Below, one piece after another: positions 45,085-53,301 of a stretch of 64,000 nt of DNA. Both the position numbers and the translations under genes were made by a program. The DNA comes from Betaproteobacteria bacterium HGW-Betaproteobacteria-16 (GTDB taxonomy: Bacteria; Pseudomonadota; Gammaproteobacteria; Burkholderiales; Burkholderiaceae_C). The notes beneath the pieces are model-generated. The model was not told the DNA's origin. It was given only the letters and a program-made list of their open reading frames with translations, and made no database searches. The stretch lies in NCBI GenBank assembly GCA_002840835.1, contig PHCQ01000004.1, forward strand, positions 62,001 through 126,000, in the 5' to 3' direction. How positions within the stretch are numbered: the first letter of the stretch is position 1; every line of letters starts with the position of its first letter.

Positions 45085-46338
45085 ATGCCTCATCCCCAAG
45101 TCGGCTATGTGCTGAGCGAATACCCAAAAGTCAGTCACACATTCATTCGCAGGGAAATTCTTGCGCTGGAAGGCGCGGGCGTTCAGGTAGAGCGCTTCGC
45201 GATCAGGGGATGGAATGAGGACTTGCCCGATCCAACAGACCAGGCCGAGGCCACGCGCACACGCTATGTCCTTGCCAGCGGTTTCATGTCGCTGCTGGGT
45301 GCGATGCTGGGGTCGCTTCTCCGATCGCCTCTGAGGACCTGGCGCACGTTCTGGCTTGCCACGCGAATGGGTTGGCGAGGTGATCGCCCCATATTCGTGC
45401 ACTGGATCTATGTGCTGGAGGCGGCCCTGATCTCGAAATGGGTACGGGAACGAGAGGTCACCCATCTGCATGCCCACTTCGGAAGCAACCCGGCCGAAGT
45501 CGCCATGCTCGCCGCTGAACTGAGCGGCATCACCTACAGCTTCACGGCCCACGGCACGGTGGAAACGGACGGTGCCATCGCCATCAAGCTCCCGGAGAAG
45601 ATTCGCCGCGCCGCGTTCGTGGTGGCCGTCAGCGAGTATGGCAGGGCCCAGATGATGCGCTGGATCCCTTTCGAAGACTGGAAGAAGATTCACGTCGTCC
45701 ACTGCGGCATCGGTGCCGACTTTCTGGAACATGAACACACTGATGTCCCCGACGTCGATCAGTTTGTCGCAGTGGGGCGGCTGTCGGGCGAAAAGGGACA
45801 CCTCATCCTGGTCGAATCGCTGGCCCGCTTGGTGTCGCAGGGCCAGACCTGCCGGCTGGTGATTGCCGGAGATGGACCGCTGCGCTCAGCCATCCTGAAA
45901 CGCTGCCGTGAGCTGGACGTGGAGCGTTTCGTGACGATCACCGGATGGCTTTCCGGCGAGGAGATACGAGGCTGGTTGCTCAGGTCGCGCGGCTTGATTC
46001 TTCCCAGCTTTGCGGAAGGCCTCCCCGTGGTGATCATGGAATCCCTTGCACTCGGACGACCTGTGATCGCCAGTTGGGTGTCAGGGGTACCGGAACTGGT
46101 CAAAGACGGGCAGACTGGCTGGCTGGTACCTGCAGGCGACGTCCCGTCGCTTGCAGAGGCCATGGGCGCATGCCTGCGATCCACGCCGGAACAACTGGCG
46201 GCGATGGCGAACGCGGGAAAAACCGCCGTGCGCAAAGCCCACGATGCCAAGATCGAGTCGCAAAAGCTGGTGGCTTTGTTCCGGTCAATCGGCGACACGC
46301 CAGACGCTGCAGTCCCTTCGGTACGAGATCCGTTGTAA
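45085..46338 (+). CDS. Family 4 glycosyltransferase (WcaL/colanic-acid-like)
   Basis: GT-B retaining glycosyltransferase of 417 aa. It starts VGYVLSEYPKVSHTFIRREILALE, the opening of the WcaL-like branch. The middle has LHAHFGSNPAEVAMLAAEL, and the C-terminal donor site has LPSFAEGLPVVIMESLALGRPVIAS with the E-x7-E motif, followed by TGWLVPAGD. It uses a nucleotide sugar on the cytoplasmic side. The gene lies 3 bp after the amidotransferase gene, so it is in the same unit. Confidence 0.88.
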   Translation: MPHPQVGYVLSEYPKVSHTFIRREILALEGAGVQVERFAIRGWNEDLPDPTDQAEATRTRYVLASGFMSLLGAMLGSLLRSPLRTWRTFWLATRMGWRGDRPIFVHWIYVLEAALISKWVREREVTHLHAHFGSNPAEVAMLAAELSGITYSFTAHGTVETDGAIAIKLPEKIRRAAFVVAVSEYGRAQMMRWIPFEDWKKIHVVHCGIGADFLEHEHTDVPDVDQFVAVGRLSGEKGHLILVESLARLVSQGQTCRLVIAGDGPLRSAILKRCRELDVERFVTITGWLSGEEIRGWLLRSRGLILPSFAEGLPVVIMESLALGRPVIASWVSGVPELVKDGQTGWLVPAGDVPSLAEAMGACLRSTPEQLAAMANAGKTAVRKAHDAKIESQKLVALFRSIGDTPDAAVPSVRDPL

Positions 46339-46387
46339 CGCGCAACCAGCTTCCCATGTCCACTGTATTCAATCGACACTCACCAAC

Positions 46388-46972
46388 ATGAAGCCCTATG
46401 ACGGCGAAACGGTAAAACAATGGGCTGGGGACAGCCATTTCCGCGCGTGGCGTGCCGATCTGGCACGCTTCAAGCAGCAGGGCTACAACGGATGGGGTTC
46501 GGAGGGCTTCTGGGCGCTGAGCATCTATCGACTGCAGCGATCACTGCTCTCCAGGAAGCCGCGACTGCTCTGGCTTGCCATTCGAATCCCGGTTGCGCTG
46601 CTCAAGAAGCTGCTGACCGTTGTGACCCACATCAATCTGTGTCCTGAGGCCGAAATCGGACCTGGTCTTTTCATTCCGCATGTGGGGCCAATACAGGTAT
46701 TTCCGTGGGCAAAGATTGGGGCCGACTGCTCCATCCATCAGGTATGCACCATCGGCGCAGGCTCCCGACCTGGGGGCCCGGTCATAGGTGATCACGTGAT
46801 GATCGGATGCCACACTTGCATCCTTGGCCCGGTATCAGTGGGAGATGGCGCCGTGATCGGGGCCGGTGCGGTGGTCGTCACCGATGTGCCCCCAGGCTGT
46901 ACTGCCACGGGCGTGCCAGCCAAGTGGCGGGGCGAATCGATGACAAACGTTGGCCATGGAACCCCACACTGA
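46388..46972 (+). CDS. Hexapeptide-repeat acetyltransferase (serine-acetyltransferase-like)
   Basis: Left-handed beta-helix acyltransferase of 194 aa. The N-terminal helices contain YNGWGSEGFWALSIYRLQR. Hexapeptide turns follow from about residue 88 (INLCPEAEIGPGLFIPHVGPIQVFPWAKIGADCSIHQ), with the catalytic-type His in SIHQVCTIG, then IGDHVMIGCHTCILGPV and VIGAGAVVVTDVPPG. CysE-like members in sugar loci O-acetylate polysaccharide units. ATG at 46388 is the first that gives the conserved N-terminus. It is the last gene of the plus-strand series and converges on the broken family 8 gene. Confidence 0.87.
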   Translation: MKPYDGETVKQWAGDSHFRAWRADLARFKQQGYNGWGSEGFWALSIYRLQRSLLSRKPRLLWLAIRIPVALLKKLLTVVTHINLCPEAEIGPGLFIPHVGPIQVFPWAKIGADCSIHQVCTIGAGSRPGGPVIGDHVMIGCHTCILGPVSVGDGAVIGAGAVVVTDVPPGCTATGVPAKWRGESMTNVGHGTPH

Positions 46973-47045
46973 CACCGTGCAAGAGTGCATCACGCGCAGG
47001 CTTGAAGGCCAAGCCCCGGTCATCACAAGGGGTTGACCCACCAGT

Positions 47046-47985
47046 TCAAATCCCCAGCCTTCGTCGAACGCGCGCGCGGTTGCGTGTCACCGTCTGCCGT
47101 GCCAGCAATGCTGCCGCACCGTACAGCGACATCCAGCCCGTGCGGAAAGCCTCGACAGCCCATGCCAAACCCAGGCGGCCCGTGTAGTCAGATCGCCAGG
47201 GTTTCTTGACAGTGAAATGGCAGATGCCGCTGAGCGAGCGGATTGCAATGGGGTCCGCCGGTCCCAGTGTTGGCGCTTCAAGGGAGGGCACCACGCCAAG
47301 ATTGGACATCTGCATGTTCCAGCGCGGGTCCAGCCGCCCCCAGTGGCCCGCCAATATGGCATTGAGGGCATCTTGATCAGGAAAACTCAGCCGGTGGCTA
47401 TGCTGATCCAAAAATTTGAACGTGCGTTCTGAAATGTTTTCAGCTCTCCAGACTGGCAAATTGAAAAGCAGCATGCCTGAATTGAAATACACCCCATCCT
47501 CCGGAGCGGCGAGTTCTGGAAACGGCGCTCGCACCTGCCGCTCGAAATCACCCAGCGAATAGTTTTGCACCGCCCAGAGAGGGAATGCACCCATGTCAAT
47601 ATCCCATAGGGCCGCAAGGTCCGCCGTAACCAGAATATCGCTGTCGAGATAGAGCGCCCGCTGACGCTCTTGGGGTAAAAATTCCGGGACCATGATCCGC
47701 AGGTATGCCGAACTGGAATACAAGGCACGGTTGAGTCTGGAGACACGTTCCATTCGAGGCGCAGCAAAACGCAAAGTCAACCCAGGATGGACCTGACCAA
47801 GTGTCGCTTCAATACGAGCGCGGTTGTCATCGCCCAGTCCGCCATCCGCGACCACAATCTCCACTTCACGACGCTGGTCAAAGTCGGCGAAGTGCCGAGT
47901 TCAACGTCACGGTCACCGGCAGGGAAAAAGCAGCGTCTGCACCAGCGATGATGCAGATCGGTTCTTCCGTGTTGTTCTTGGTCAT
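47046..47985 (-). pseudogene. Family 8 glycosyltransferase, interrupted by a frameshift
   Basis: Galactosyl/glucosyltransferase of the LgtC/GT8 type in two frames. The N-terminal piece starts at ATG 47985 (MTKNNTEEPICIIAGADAAFSLPVTVTLNS) and stops after SALRRL near 47878. The rest continues in another frame from DFDQRREVEIVVADGG to the end at 47046, with the GT8 metal motif ALYLDSDILV and the later FNSGMLLFNL. One extra base near 47883-47889 (CGCCGAC on the coding strand) explains the break; removing it restores a 312-aa protein. Either the gene is a recent pseudogene or the base is a sequencing error. There is no slippery heptamer that would suggest programmed frameshifting. Confidence 0.8.
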
Positions 47986-48540
47986 GATCACACCTGGTTT
48001 TTGGCAGCAACCGGAAGAGACAACGGTCATTCCGATGGCTGTGAACAGCTTCGAGACAGAACTCCATGGAATGCATATCTGCTCCATGCGCATTTACTAC
48101 ACCGAAGCTGGCGGCCTGTGGACCCAGCAACAGCGGCGATCGCCTGATTTCGGGGTCTCTATCGAGTCTTTCGACATTCGTCTATATGCAATTCGTCCAT
48201 TCATCAAGGTTTTGCCGAACCAGTGAACTTGTACACTTGACATCGTCTTGTCGATAGTGACTACTTCATCCGTGATGCCGCGAGCGCGGTGCAGGGATTC
48301 TTTGAAGACTTTGCGATAAGACAGCCACGGTGGGAGCGACACACTTCTGTGCAATGCTCGCGTCCTTCAGTGCCACTTTGCGGCCATACATCGCGTTGTC
48401 ATGGCAATGCGAATCAATGGCGGCAAATCGCTTCGAGTTCGTGCGTCCGGCAAGGCCGTGGCGTTTCATGAAAATGTCCAAGCGGAAATCAGTTCGCAAA
48501 GGACAACGCTGCACCAAAGCACGTGTGCAACTGACTGTTT
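47986..48540. other. Gene-poor, lower-GC stretch before the arabinose-type operon
   Basis: 555 bp without a supported gene. Short frames on the minus strand (48097-48354 and 48266-48517) could be decayed coding sequence, but I cannot match them to a family. A perfect TTGACA (48237-48242) on the plus strand has a weak ACTACT at 17-bp spacing and might belong to a promoter for the operon at 48541. No terminal inverted repeats of an insertion sequence are seen. Confidence 0.4.
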
Positions 48541-50175
48541 ATGCGGAATAACACTCAACGTCTTTCCTCAAGCGCCCAGCCGCACAACGATCAGATCACC
48601 GATGTCCAAGGGTGGGTCAAAGTCTGCGTAGGGGCGCTGCTCCTCGTCGGACTGAGCGCACGTTTATCGCCGTTGCTCGACTTCGAAGGTCGTCTGTTCT
48701 GGCAGTACATGACCGAGGACGGCTACCTGATGCAAACGGTCGCCCGCAACATGGCCATCGGATTGGGCATGTCGACCGCTGAAGGCACGATGCCGACCAA
48801 CGGCGTTCAGCCGCTGGCAACCTTCCTTTTCGCCGGTTTGCATTTCCTGGTGCAAGGCGACAAAACATTGGCGATCGCCCTGGTCACAATATTCTCCACC
48901 CTGGTTGCCCTGATTTCTGCCTGGCTTCTGGCATGTGTGGGTGCAAAGGTTTTTGGCCATCTGCCGCATGGCCGGAGTCTGGCCTATGTGGCCGCCGCAC
49001 TCTGGTTCGCAGCGCCACTGATCACGCGGCACAGCATGAACGGTCTGGAAACGGGTCTGTATCAAGGAACCCTCCTGCTGGCCACGTTGTTCTATTTGCA
49101 GCGCTTCTGCGCAACCACGGCGCCGAACTGGAACAGCCACTTGCTGCTGGGTTTTCTGCTGGGCCTGACCTTCCTCGCCCGAAACGATGCAGTGTTTTTT
49201 ATCGCTGCTCTGCTGGCTGCCCACCTGCTCTTGAGCGTACCTGGCCGCAGCGACACCATGGCGAACCGTTTCACCACAGCGGTGATTGCCGGGTCCATCA
49301 GCATCGTGGTGGCCTCGCCGTGGCTGATCAACAACTACCTGGGCTTTGGGTCGATTGTTCCGATCAGCGGCACAGCACAGTCCCATGCCGCAGGTATTGG
49401 ACGCAACCTGCCCTGGGTTGCCGCTTACCTGTTTGAGAACGCCTGGCTCTGGCTTCCCGTGCCTGGCAGGGTCGAAACCTTGCTGCCGGTCCAATTGGTG
49501 ACCTTCGCCTCCACAGCTGCGGCGCTGGTGACCTATTGGCTCCTGGTTGGGCGGCATGCCGCTGCTGCGCGAACCTTCTTTGTGGTCGGGCTGCTGTTCA
49601 CGGCGGGCCTCGCAACCTACTACGGCCTGTTTTTCGGCGCGAGCTGGTTCCTGCCTCGTTATTTTTCAGCCGCATCACCGTTCCTCTGGCTGTTCATCGT
49701 TGGTGCCGTCTACATGGGTGCCCGAAAGCTGCTGCCTTCAGGTCGACTCATGCTGGCCGCAAGCTACGCAGGTGTGGCCTGCCTCACTGCCATGGCCGCC
49801 CTGTTTGCTGCGAACGACTACCGGAAAGGAACCACACACATGCACAAGCAGGTGGTCGACTGGACACAGGCCAATGTAAAAGCCGAGGACTGGGTTGGCG
49901 CGCCCCAGACGGGCACACTGGGGTACTTTCATGACCGAACGATCAACCTGGATGGCAAGGTCAACCCCGAAGCCCTGCGCAGCCTGCTGAACGACGGGCA
50001 CAACCTGAACTACGTGCTGGCATCACCGGTGCAGTACATCGTTGACTGGGTTGGCATGGCCCAATGGGTGAAGCTGGATCATTTCAGCACCCGCTTCGGG
50101 CAGGAGTTTGAGGTGGTTGTCGAAGACCCGGTACAAAACCTCGCGGTGCTCCGACGCCTGCCTTCGACACCATAG
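48541..50175 (+). CDS. GT-C-fold membrane glycosyltransferase, candidate polyprenyl-phosphoarabinose-dependent transferase
   Basis: Polytopic protein of 544 aa with about ten hydrophobic segments and a periplasmic C-terminal part (about 425-544). The first periplasmic loop holds the acidic motif YMTEDGYLMQTVARNMA (E59, D60), where GT-C enzymes keep catalytic or metal-binding acidic residues, followed by GTMPTNGVQPLATF. GT-C enzymes take the sugar from a polyprenyl-phosphate donor outside the inner membrane. The genes that follow encode a route to polyprenyl-phosphoryl-arabinofuranose, so this is the candidate user, by analogy with mycobacterial arabinofuranosyltransferases and Pseudomonas TfpW. 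The exact family cannot be confirmed by eye. Its stop abuts the next ATG. Confidence 0.7.
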   Translation: MRNNTQRLSSSAQPHNDQITDVQGWVKVCVGALLLVGLSARLSPLLDFEGRLFWQYMTEDGYLMQTVARNMAIGLGMSTAEGTMPTNGVQPLATFLFAGLHFLVQGDKTLAIALVTIFSTLVALISAWLLACVGAKVFGHLPHGRSLAYVAAALWFAAPLITRHSMNGLETGLYQGTLLLATLFYLQRFCATTAPNWNSHLLLGFLLGLTFLARNDAVFFIAALLAAHLLLSVPGRSDTMANRFTTAVIAGSISIVVASPWLINNYLGFGSIVPISGTAQSHAAGIGRNLPWVAAYLFENAWLWLPVPGRVETLLPVQLVTFASTAAALVTYWLLVGRHAAAARTFFVVGLLFTAGLATYYGLFFGASWFLPRYFSAASPFLWLFIVGAVYMGARKLLPSGRLMLAASYAGVACLTAMAALFAANDYRKGTTHMHKQVVDWTQANVKAEDWVGAPQTGTLGYFHDRTINLDGKVNPEALRSLLNDGHNLNYVLASPVQYIVDWVGMAQWVKLDHFSTRFGQEFEVVVEDPVQNLAVLRRLPSTP

Positions 50176-51183
50176 ATGAACGACCTGACCCCTGCCACCG
50201 CCATCCTCACTTCGTCGCGCCGATGGGCGCTCGGCGCGGTGGCGGCCATCTACCTTGCGGTGGCCGCCGCGGTGCTTTCTCAGGTCGACAGCGAGACCCT
50301 GCAGCTGGCAGCGTCTTTGCCCTTGTGGCTCATGCTGAGCCTCCTGGGGCTGTCTCTGATCAACTATGCGCTGCGGGCCGGGCGCTGGGTCATGCTCTCA
50401 CGCGCCCTGGATCTGCAGGTTCCCCACCTTGCAAACACGCTGTATTACTTCAGCGGCTATTCGCTCACAGCCACACCCGGCAAGGCCGGCGAAGCCATCC
50501 GCCTGTGGCTGATGAAGTCCGGACACGGGATCGCTTACAGCCGATCCATGCCGCTCATGCTCGCCGATCGCGCACTGGATACCTGGGCCATCATGCTGCT
50601 CACGCTGGTGTCATTTTCCGGCTTCCAGGCTTACCGCTGGCACGGCGTCGCCTTGCTGGTGATCGTGGTTCTGTTGTCGCTGCCGCTGGTTCGCCCCAGG
50701 ATGCTGGAGCCGTTGCTCCTGGCGGCAGCGGGTGTTGTCAAACGTCGTGTCCGTCTGCTGGTGCGCCTGCGACGCGTGCTGCGAGCCATGGGCCGTCTGA
50801 GCAGTTGGAAAACCTACGGCGCCACGCTGGTGCCCAGCGTGATCGGTTGGTGGGCCGAGTCCTTTGCCTTGTATCTGATCCTGCAACACTTCGGCGCCGA
50901 TGTGAGCGTGGCCAATGCGGTCTTCGTGTTCTCGTTCAGCATGATCGTGGGCGCCATCAGTATGCTGCCGGGTGGTCTGGGCAGCACGGAAGCCACCATG
51001 GTCATTCTGCTGACGGCGCTGGGTGTCGACATGGACGTGGCGTTGATCTCGACAGCGATCATCCGGGCCACCACCTTCTGGTTCGCCGTGGTGATCGGTC
51101 TGCTGTTGACGCCGTCGGCCATGACCACATCGCGCAAGGCAGCCAAAGCGGGCATGTTGCTCAGAGTCAAGGAAACCACCTGA
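50176..51183 (+). CDS. Flippase-like / LPG-synthase-TM-family membrane protein
   Basis: Polytopic protein of 335 aa of the lysylphosphatidylglycerol_TM (AglD/UPF0104) family. Typical motifs are YALRAGRWVMLSRAL in the second loop, LTATPGKAGEAIRLWL, and MLPGGLGSTEATMVILL near the C-terminus. Some members sit in pathways that make and move polyprenyl-linked sugars across membranes. Placed between the GT-C enzyme and the DprE1-like enzyme, it may carry the polyprenyl-phospho-sugar to the periplasm, a step that has no assigned enzyme here. That role is inferred from position only. Start is immediately after the preceding stop and its stop overlaps the next ATG by one base. Confidence 0.83.
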   Translation: MNDLTPATAILTSSRRWALGAVAAIYLAVAAAVLSQVDSETLQLAASLPLWLMLSLLGLSLINYALRAGRWVMLSRALDLQVPHLANTLYYFSGYSLTATPGKAGEAIRLWLMKSGHGIAYSRSMPLMLADRALDTWAIMLLTLVSFSGFQAYRWHGVALLVIVVLLSLPLVRPRMLEPLLLAAAGVVKRRVRLLVRLRRVLRAMGRLSSWKTYGATLVPSVIGWWAESFALYLILQHFGADVSVANAVFVFSFSMIVGAISMLPGGLGSTEATMVILLTALGVDMDVALISTAIIRATTFWFAVVIGLLLTPSAMTTSRKAAKAGMLLRVKETT

Positions 51184-52526
51184 TGCCAACCTGGGCACAA
51201 AAAGAATTGCAGGGCTGGGGCCGCGTGCTTCGCTCCACCGCCGAGGTCGCCAGACCTGAACGCATGGCCGCCATCGCCGGGCTTCTCACAGAAGGCTCCG
51301 CCCCTGTGCTGGCACGAGGCAATGGACGCAGCTACGGGGACGCCGCCCTCAACAAGGGTGGCCAGGTGATTCTGACGTCGCGCCTGGACCGGCTGCTGGA
51401 GCTCGACGAGGTGGGCAACTGGGTCACGGTGGAGGCTGGAGCCACCTTTGGGGATCTTGTCCGCACTCTGGTGCCCAGGGGTCATCTGCCTGCCGTGGTG
51501 CCAGGCACCGGCTTCGCCACGGTGGGTGGTGGGCTGGCCAACGACATCCATGGGAAGAACCATCACTGCAGCGGCAGCATCGGTCAGCAACTGGGCTGGA
51601 TGGAACTGCGCACGCCAGACGGTCAACTGCACCACCTGATGGGTGATGAAGACAGCGATTTGCTGCGAGCCACGCTGGGTGGTGTGGGCCTGACCGGGGT
51701 GATCGAACGAGCCCGCATCCGAACCGAACGCGTGCCATCGAATGCGGTGTCTCTCCAGCGCGAGCGCATGGGCAATCTGGATGAATTTCTGGCACGTTTG
51801 CGCGAGGAACAGGACCGCACCCCGTATGTGGTGGGCTGGATCGATGCCATGGCGCGCGGTGCGCAACTCGGTCGCGGCATCCTCGAACTGGCAAGGCCCA
51901 GTGAGCAGGGCGTCACGTCGGCACCTCAGCGCACCCGCCGGGTTCCGACGGATTTTCCCTCGCTGGCCCTGAATCGATGGAGTGTGCGGGCCTTCAATGA
52001 GCTGTATTTCAGGCGGGTTCCAGCCCAGGGGCGAACGGAACTGCTTCCTTATGAAAAATTCCTGTTTCCGCTTGATGCGATCCATGACTGGAACCGGATC
52101 TACGGCCGCCGGGGTTTCCACCAGTTCCAGTGTGTGGTGCCTTTCGAAAGCGGCGCAGCCGCGCTGCGCCTGATGCTGGGCTTGATCGCGGATTCCGGCA
52201 TGGGCTCTTTCCTGGCCGTGCTCAAGACCATGGGCGTACCTGGTCGTGGCTACCTGTCTTTTCCGCGCCCAGGATTCACCCTGGCCCTTGACTTCCCGAA
52301 CGCCCCCAGGGTGACCGATCTGATGGCCCGCCTGGAGTCGATCACCTGCGACCACGGTGGGCGAACCTACCTCGCCAAAGATGCCACGCTCACACCTGCC
52401 AGCATGCGACAGATGTATCCCCAGCTCGATCGATTCAGCGAGGTGCTCGCCCAGGTGGACCCGCTGGGGCGCATGACCTCCGATCTTTCCCGGCGGTTGC
52501 AGCTCAGAGGAGCGGCCATCACATGA
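51183..52526 (+). CDS. DprE1-like FAD oxidase (decaprenylphosphoryl-ribose 2'-oxidase type)
   Basis: Flavoenzyme of 447 aa of the vanillyl-alcohol-oxidase fold. Motifs match DprE1 of mycobacteria: ARGNGRSYGDAALN (Tyr 51), the FAD loop GGGLANDIHGKNHHCSGS (His 123), SFPRPGFTLALDFP and TYLAKDATLTPASMRQMYP (Lys 399), then the end VDPLGRMTSDLSRRLQL. It should oxidise C2' of polyprenyl-phosphoryl-ribose to the keto sugar. The Cys that benzothiazinones attack in Mycobacterium (Cys387) is Ala (A368) here. The ATG at 51183 overlaps the preceding stop; the longer frame that starts at 50223 runs in another frame of the flippase gene and is not part of the protein. Coupled to the next gene by ATGA. Confidence 0.88.
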   Translation: MPTWAQKELQGWGRVLRSTAEVARPERMAAIAGLLTEGSAPVLARGNGRSYGDAALNKGGQVILTSRLDRLLELDEVGNWVTVEAGATFGDLVRTLVPRGHLPAVVPGTGFATVGGGLANDIHGKNHHCSGSIGQQLGWMELRTPDGQLHHLMGDEDSDLLRATLGGVGLTGVIERARIRTERVPSNAVSLQRERMGNLDEFLARLREEQDRTPYVVGWIDAMARGAQLGRGILELARPSEQGVTSAPQRTRRVPTDFPSLALNRWSVRAFNELYFRRVPAQGRTELLPYEKFLFPLDAIHDWNRIYGRRGFHQFQCVVPFESGAAALRLMLGLIADSGMGSFLAVLKTMGVPGRGYLSFPRPGFTLALDFPNAPRVTDLMARLESITCDHGGRTYLAKDATLTPASMRQMYPQLDRFSEVLAQVDPLGRMTSDLSRRLQLRGAAIT

Positions 52527-53260
52527 AGGAACACTGGCTGGTCATCGGCGCCACTTCAGCGATTGCACGCGCCTGCATTCGCGAACTGGCCCAACAAGGC
52601 GCGGACGTCACGCTGGTGGGGCGCGACCTCAGCGACCTCGAAGCCTCCGCCAGCGATGCTCGGCTGCGTGGCGCTGAAAATGCGCGGGTATTGCCCTGCG
52701 ATGTTGGCGATCCACACGCACGGCAGATTCTGCTGGAACAGGCCTTGATCGAACAGACGCGATTGAACGTGTTGGTGGCGGTCGGCCTGATGCCGGAGCA
52801 GGACACGATGGACACCGACCCCGCGTTGCTGGCGCGCATGGTGGAATCCACCTACACCGGCCCCATGGCGCTGCTGCAGGGCCTGGCACCGCATTTTGAA
52901 CGACAGGCCGGTGGTCAAGTGGTCGTGATCGGGTCTGTGGCAGGTGACCGCGGTCGGCGCAAGAACTATCTCTATGGCTCGGCGAAGGCGGGGCTGGCCA
53001 CCTATGCAGAAGGTCTGCGCGCACGGCTTTTCGCAGCTGGCGCCACGGTCACCGTGGTCAAGCCGGGCTTCATCGACACGGCCATGACCTGGGGGCTTCC
53101 CGGGCTGTTCCTCGTCTCCTCGCCCGAGGATTGTGCGAAGGCCATCCTGAAAGCCGCAAAAAAGGGACAAGCCGTGCTCTACCACCCGGGCTTCTGGCGC
53201 CTGATCATGCTCATCATCCGCCACATTCCGCCAACGATCATGAAGCGCCTCAAGTTTTGA
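52523..53260 (+). CDS. DprE2-like SDR reductase (decaprenylphosphoryl-2-keto-pentose reductase type)
   Basis: SDR protein of 245 aa. The cofactor site is GATSAIARA, which lacks the third Gly of the usual motif, as in DprE2. Catalytic residues are Ser 138 in IGSVAGDRGR and Tyr 151/Lys 155 in YLYGSAKAGL. The block GSVAGDRGRRKNYLYGSAKAG is close to the mycobacterial DprE2 sequence. It should reduce the keto sugar from the DprE1-like enzyme to polyprenyl-phosphoryl-arabinose with NADH. A hydrophobic C-terminus (FWRLIMLIIRHIPPTIMKRLKF) may bind the membrane. It overlaps the DprE1-like gene by four bases, the strongest sign that they work together. Confidence 0.86.
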   Translation: MKEHWLVIGATSAIARACIRELAQQGADVTLVGRDLSDLEASASDARLRGAENARVLPCDVGDPHARQILLEQALIEQTRLNVLVAVGLMPEQDTMDTDPALLARMVESTYTGPMALLQGLAPHFERQAGGQVVVIGSVAGDRGRRKNYLYGSAKAGLATYAEGLRARLFAAGATVTVVKPGFIDTAMTWGLPGLFLVSSPEDCAKAILKAAKKGQAVLYHPGFWRLIMLIIRHIPPTIMKRLKF

Positions 53261-53301
53261 GTTGCGTCCATTGCCGAATTTGCCCCTGTGAAGGCCCTTG
53301 A

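Noticed and set aside
47870..47900. Programmed ribosomal frameshift in the family 8 glycosyltransferase
   Set aside because: There is no slippery heptamer or following hairpin at the break, and the family is not known for recoding. A mutation or sequencing error is simpler.
48097..48517. Insertion-sequence remnant in the gene-poor stretch
   Set aside because: The small frames do not show a transposase DDE or HTH motif, and no terminal inverted repeats or target duplication are visible.
50223..51182. Upstream extension of the DprE1-like gene over the flippase gene
   Set aside because: The same frame stays open by chance through the flippase gene. Homology to DprE1 begins after the ATG at 51183, and the flippase frame has its own conserved motifs.
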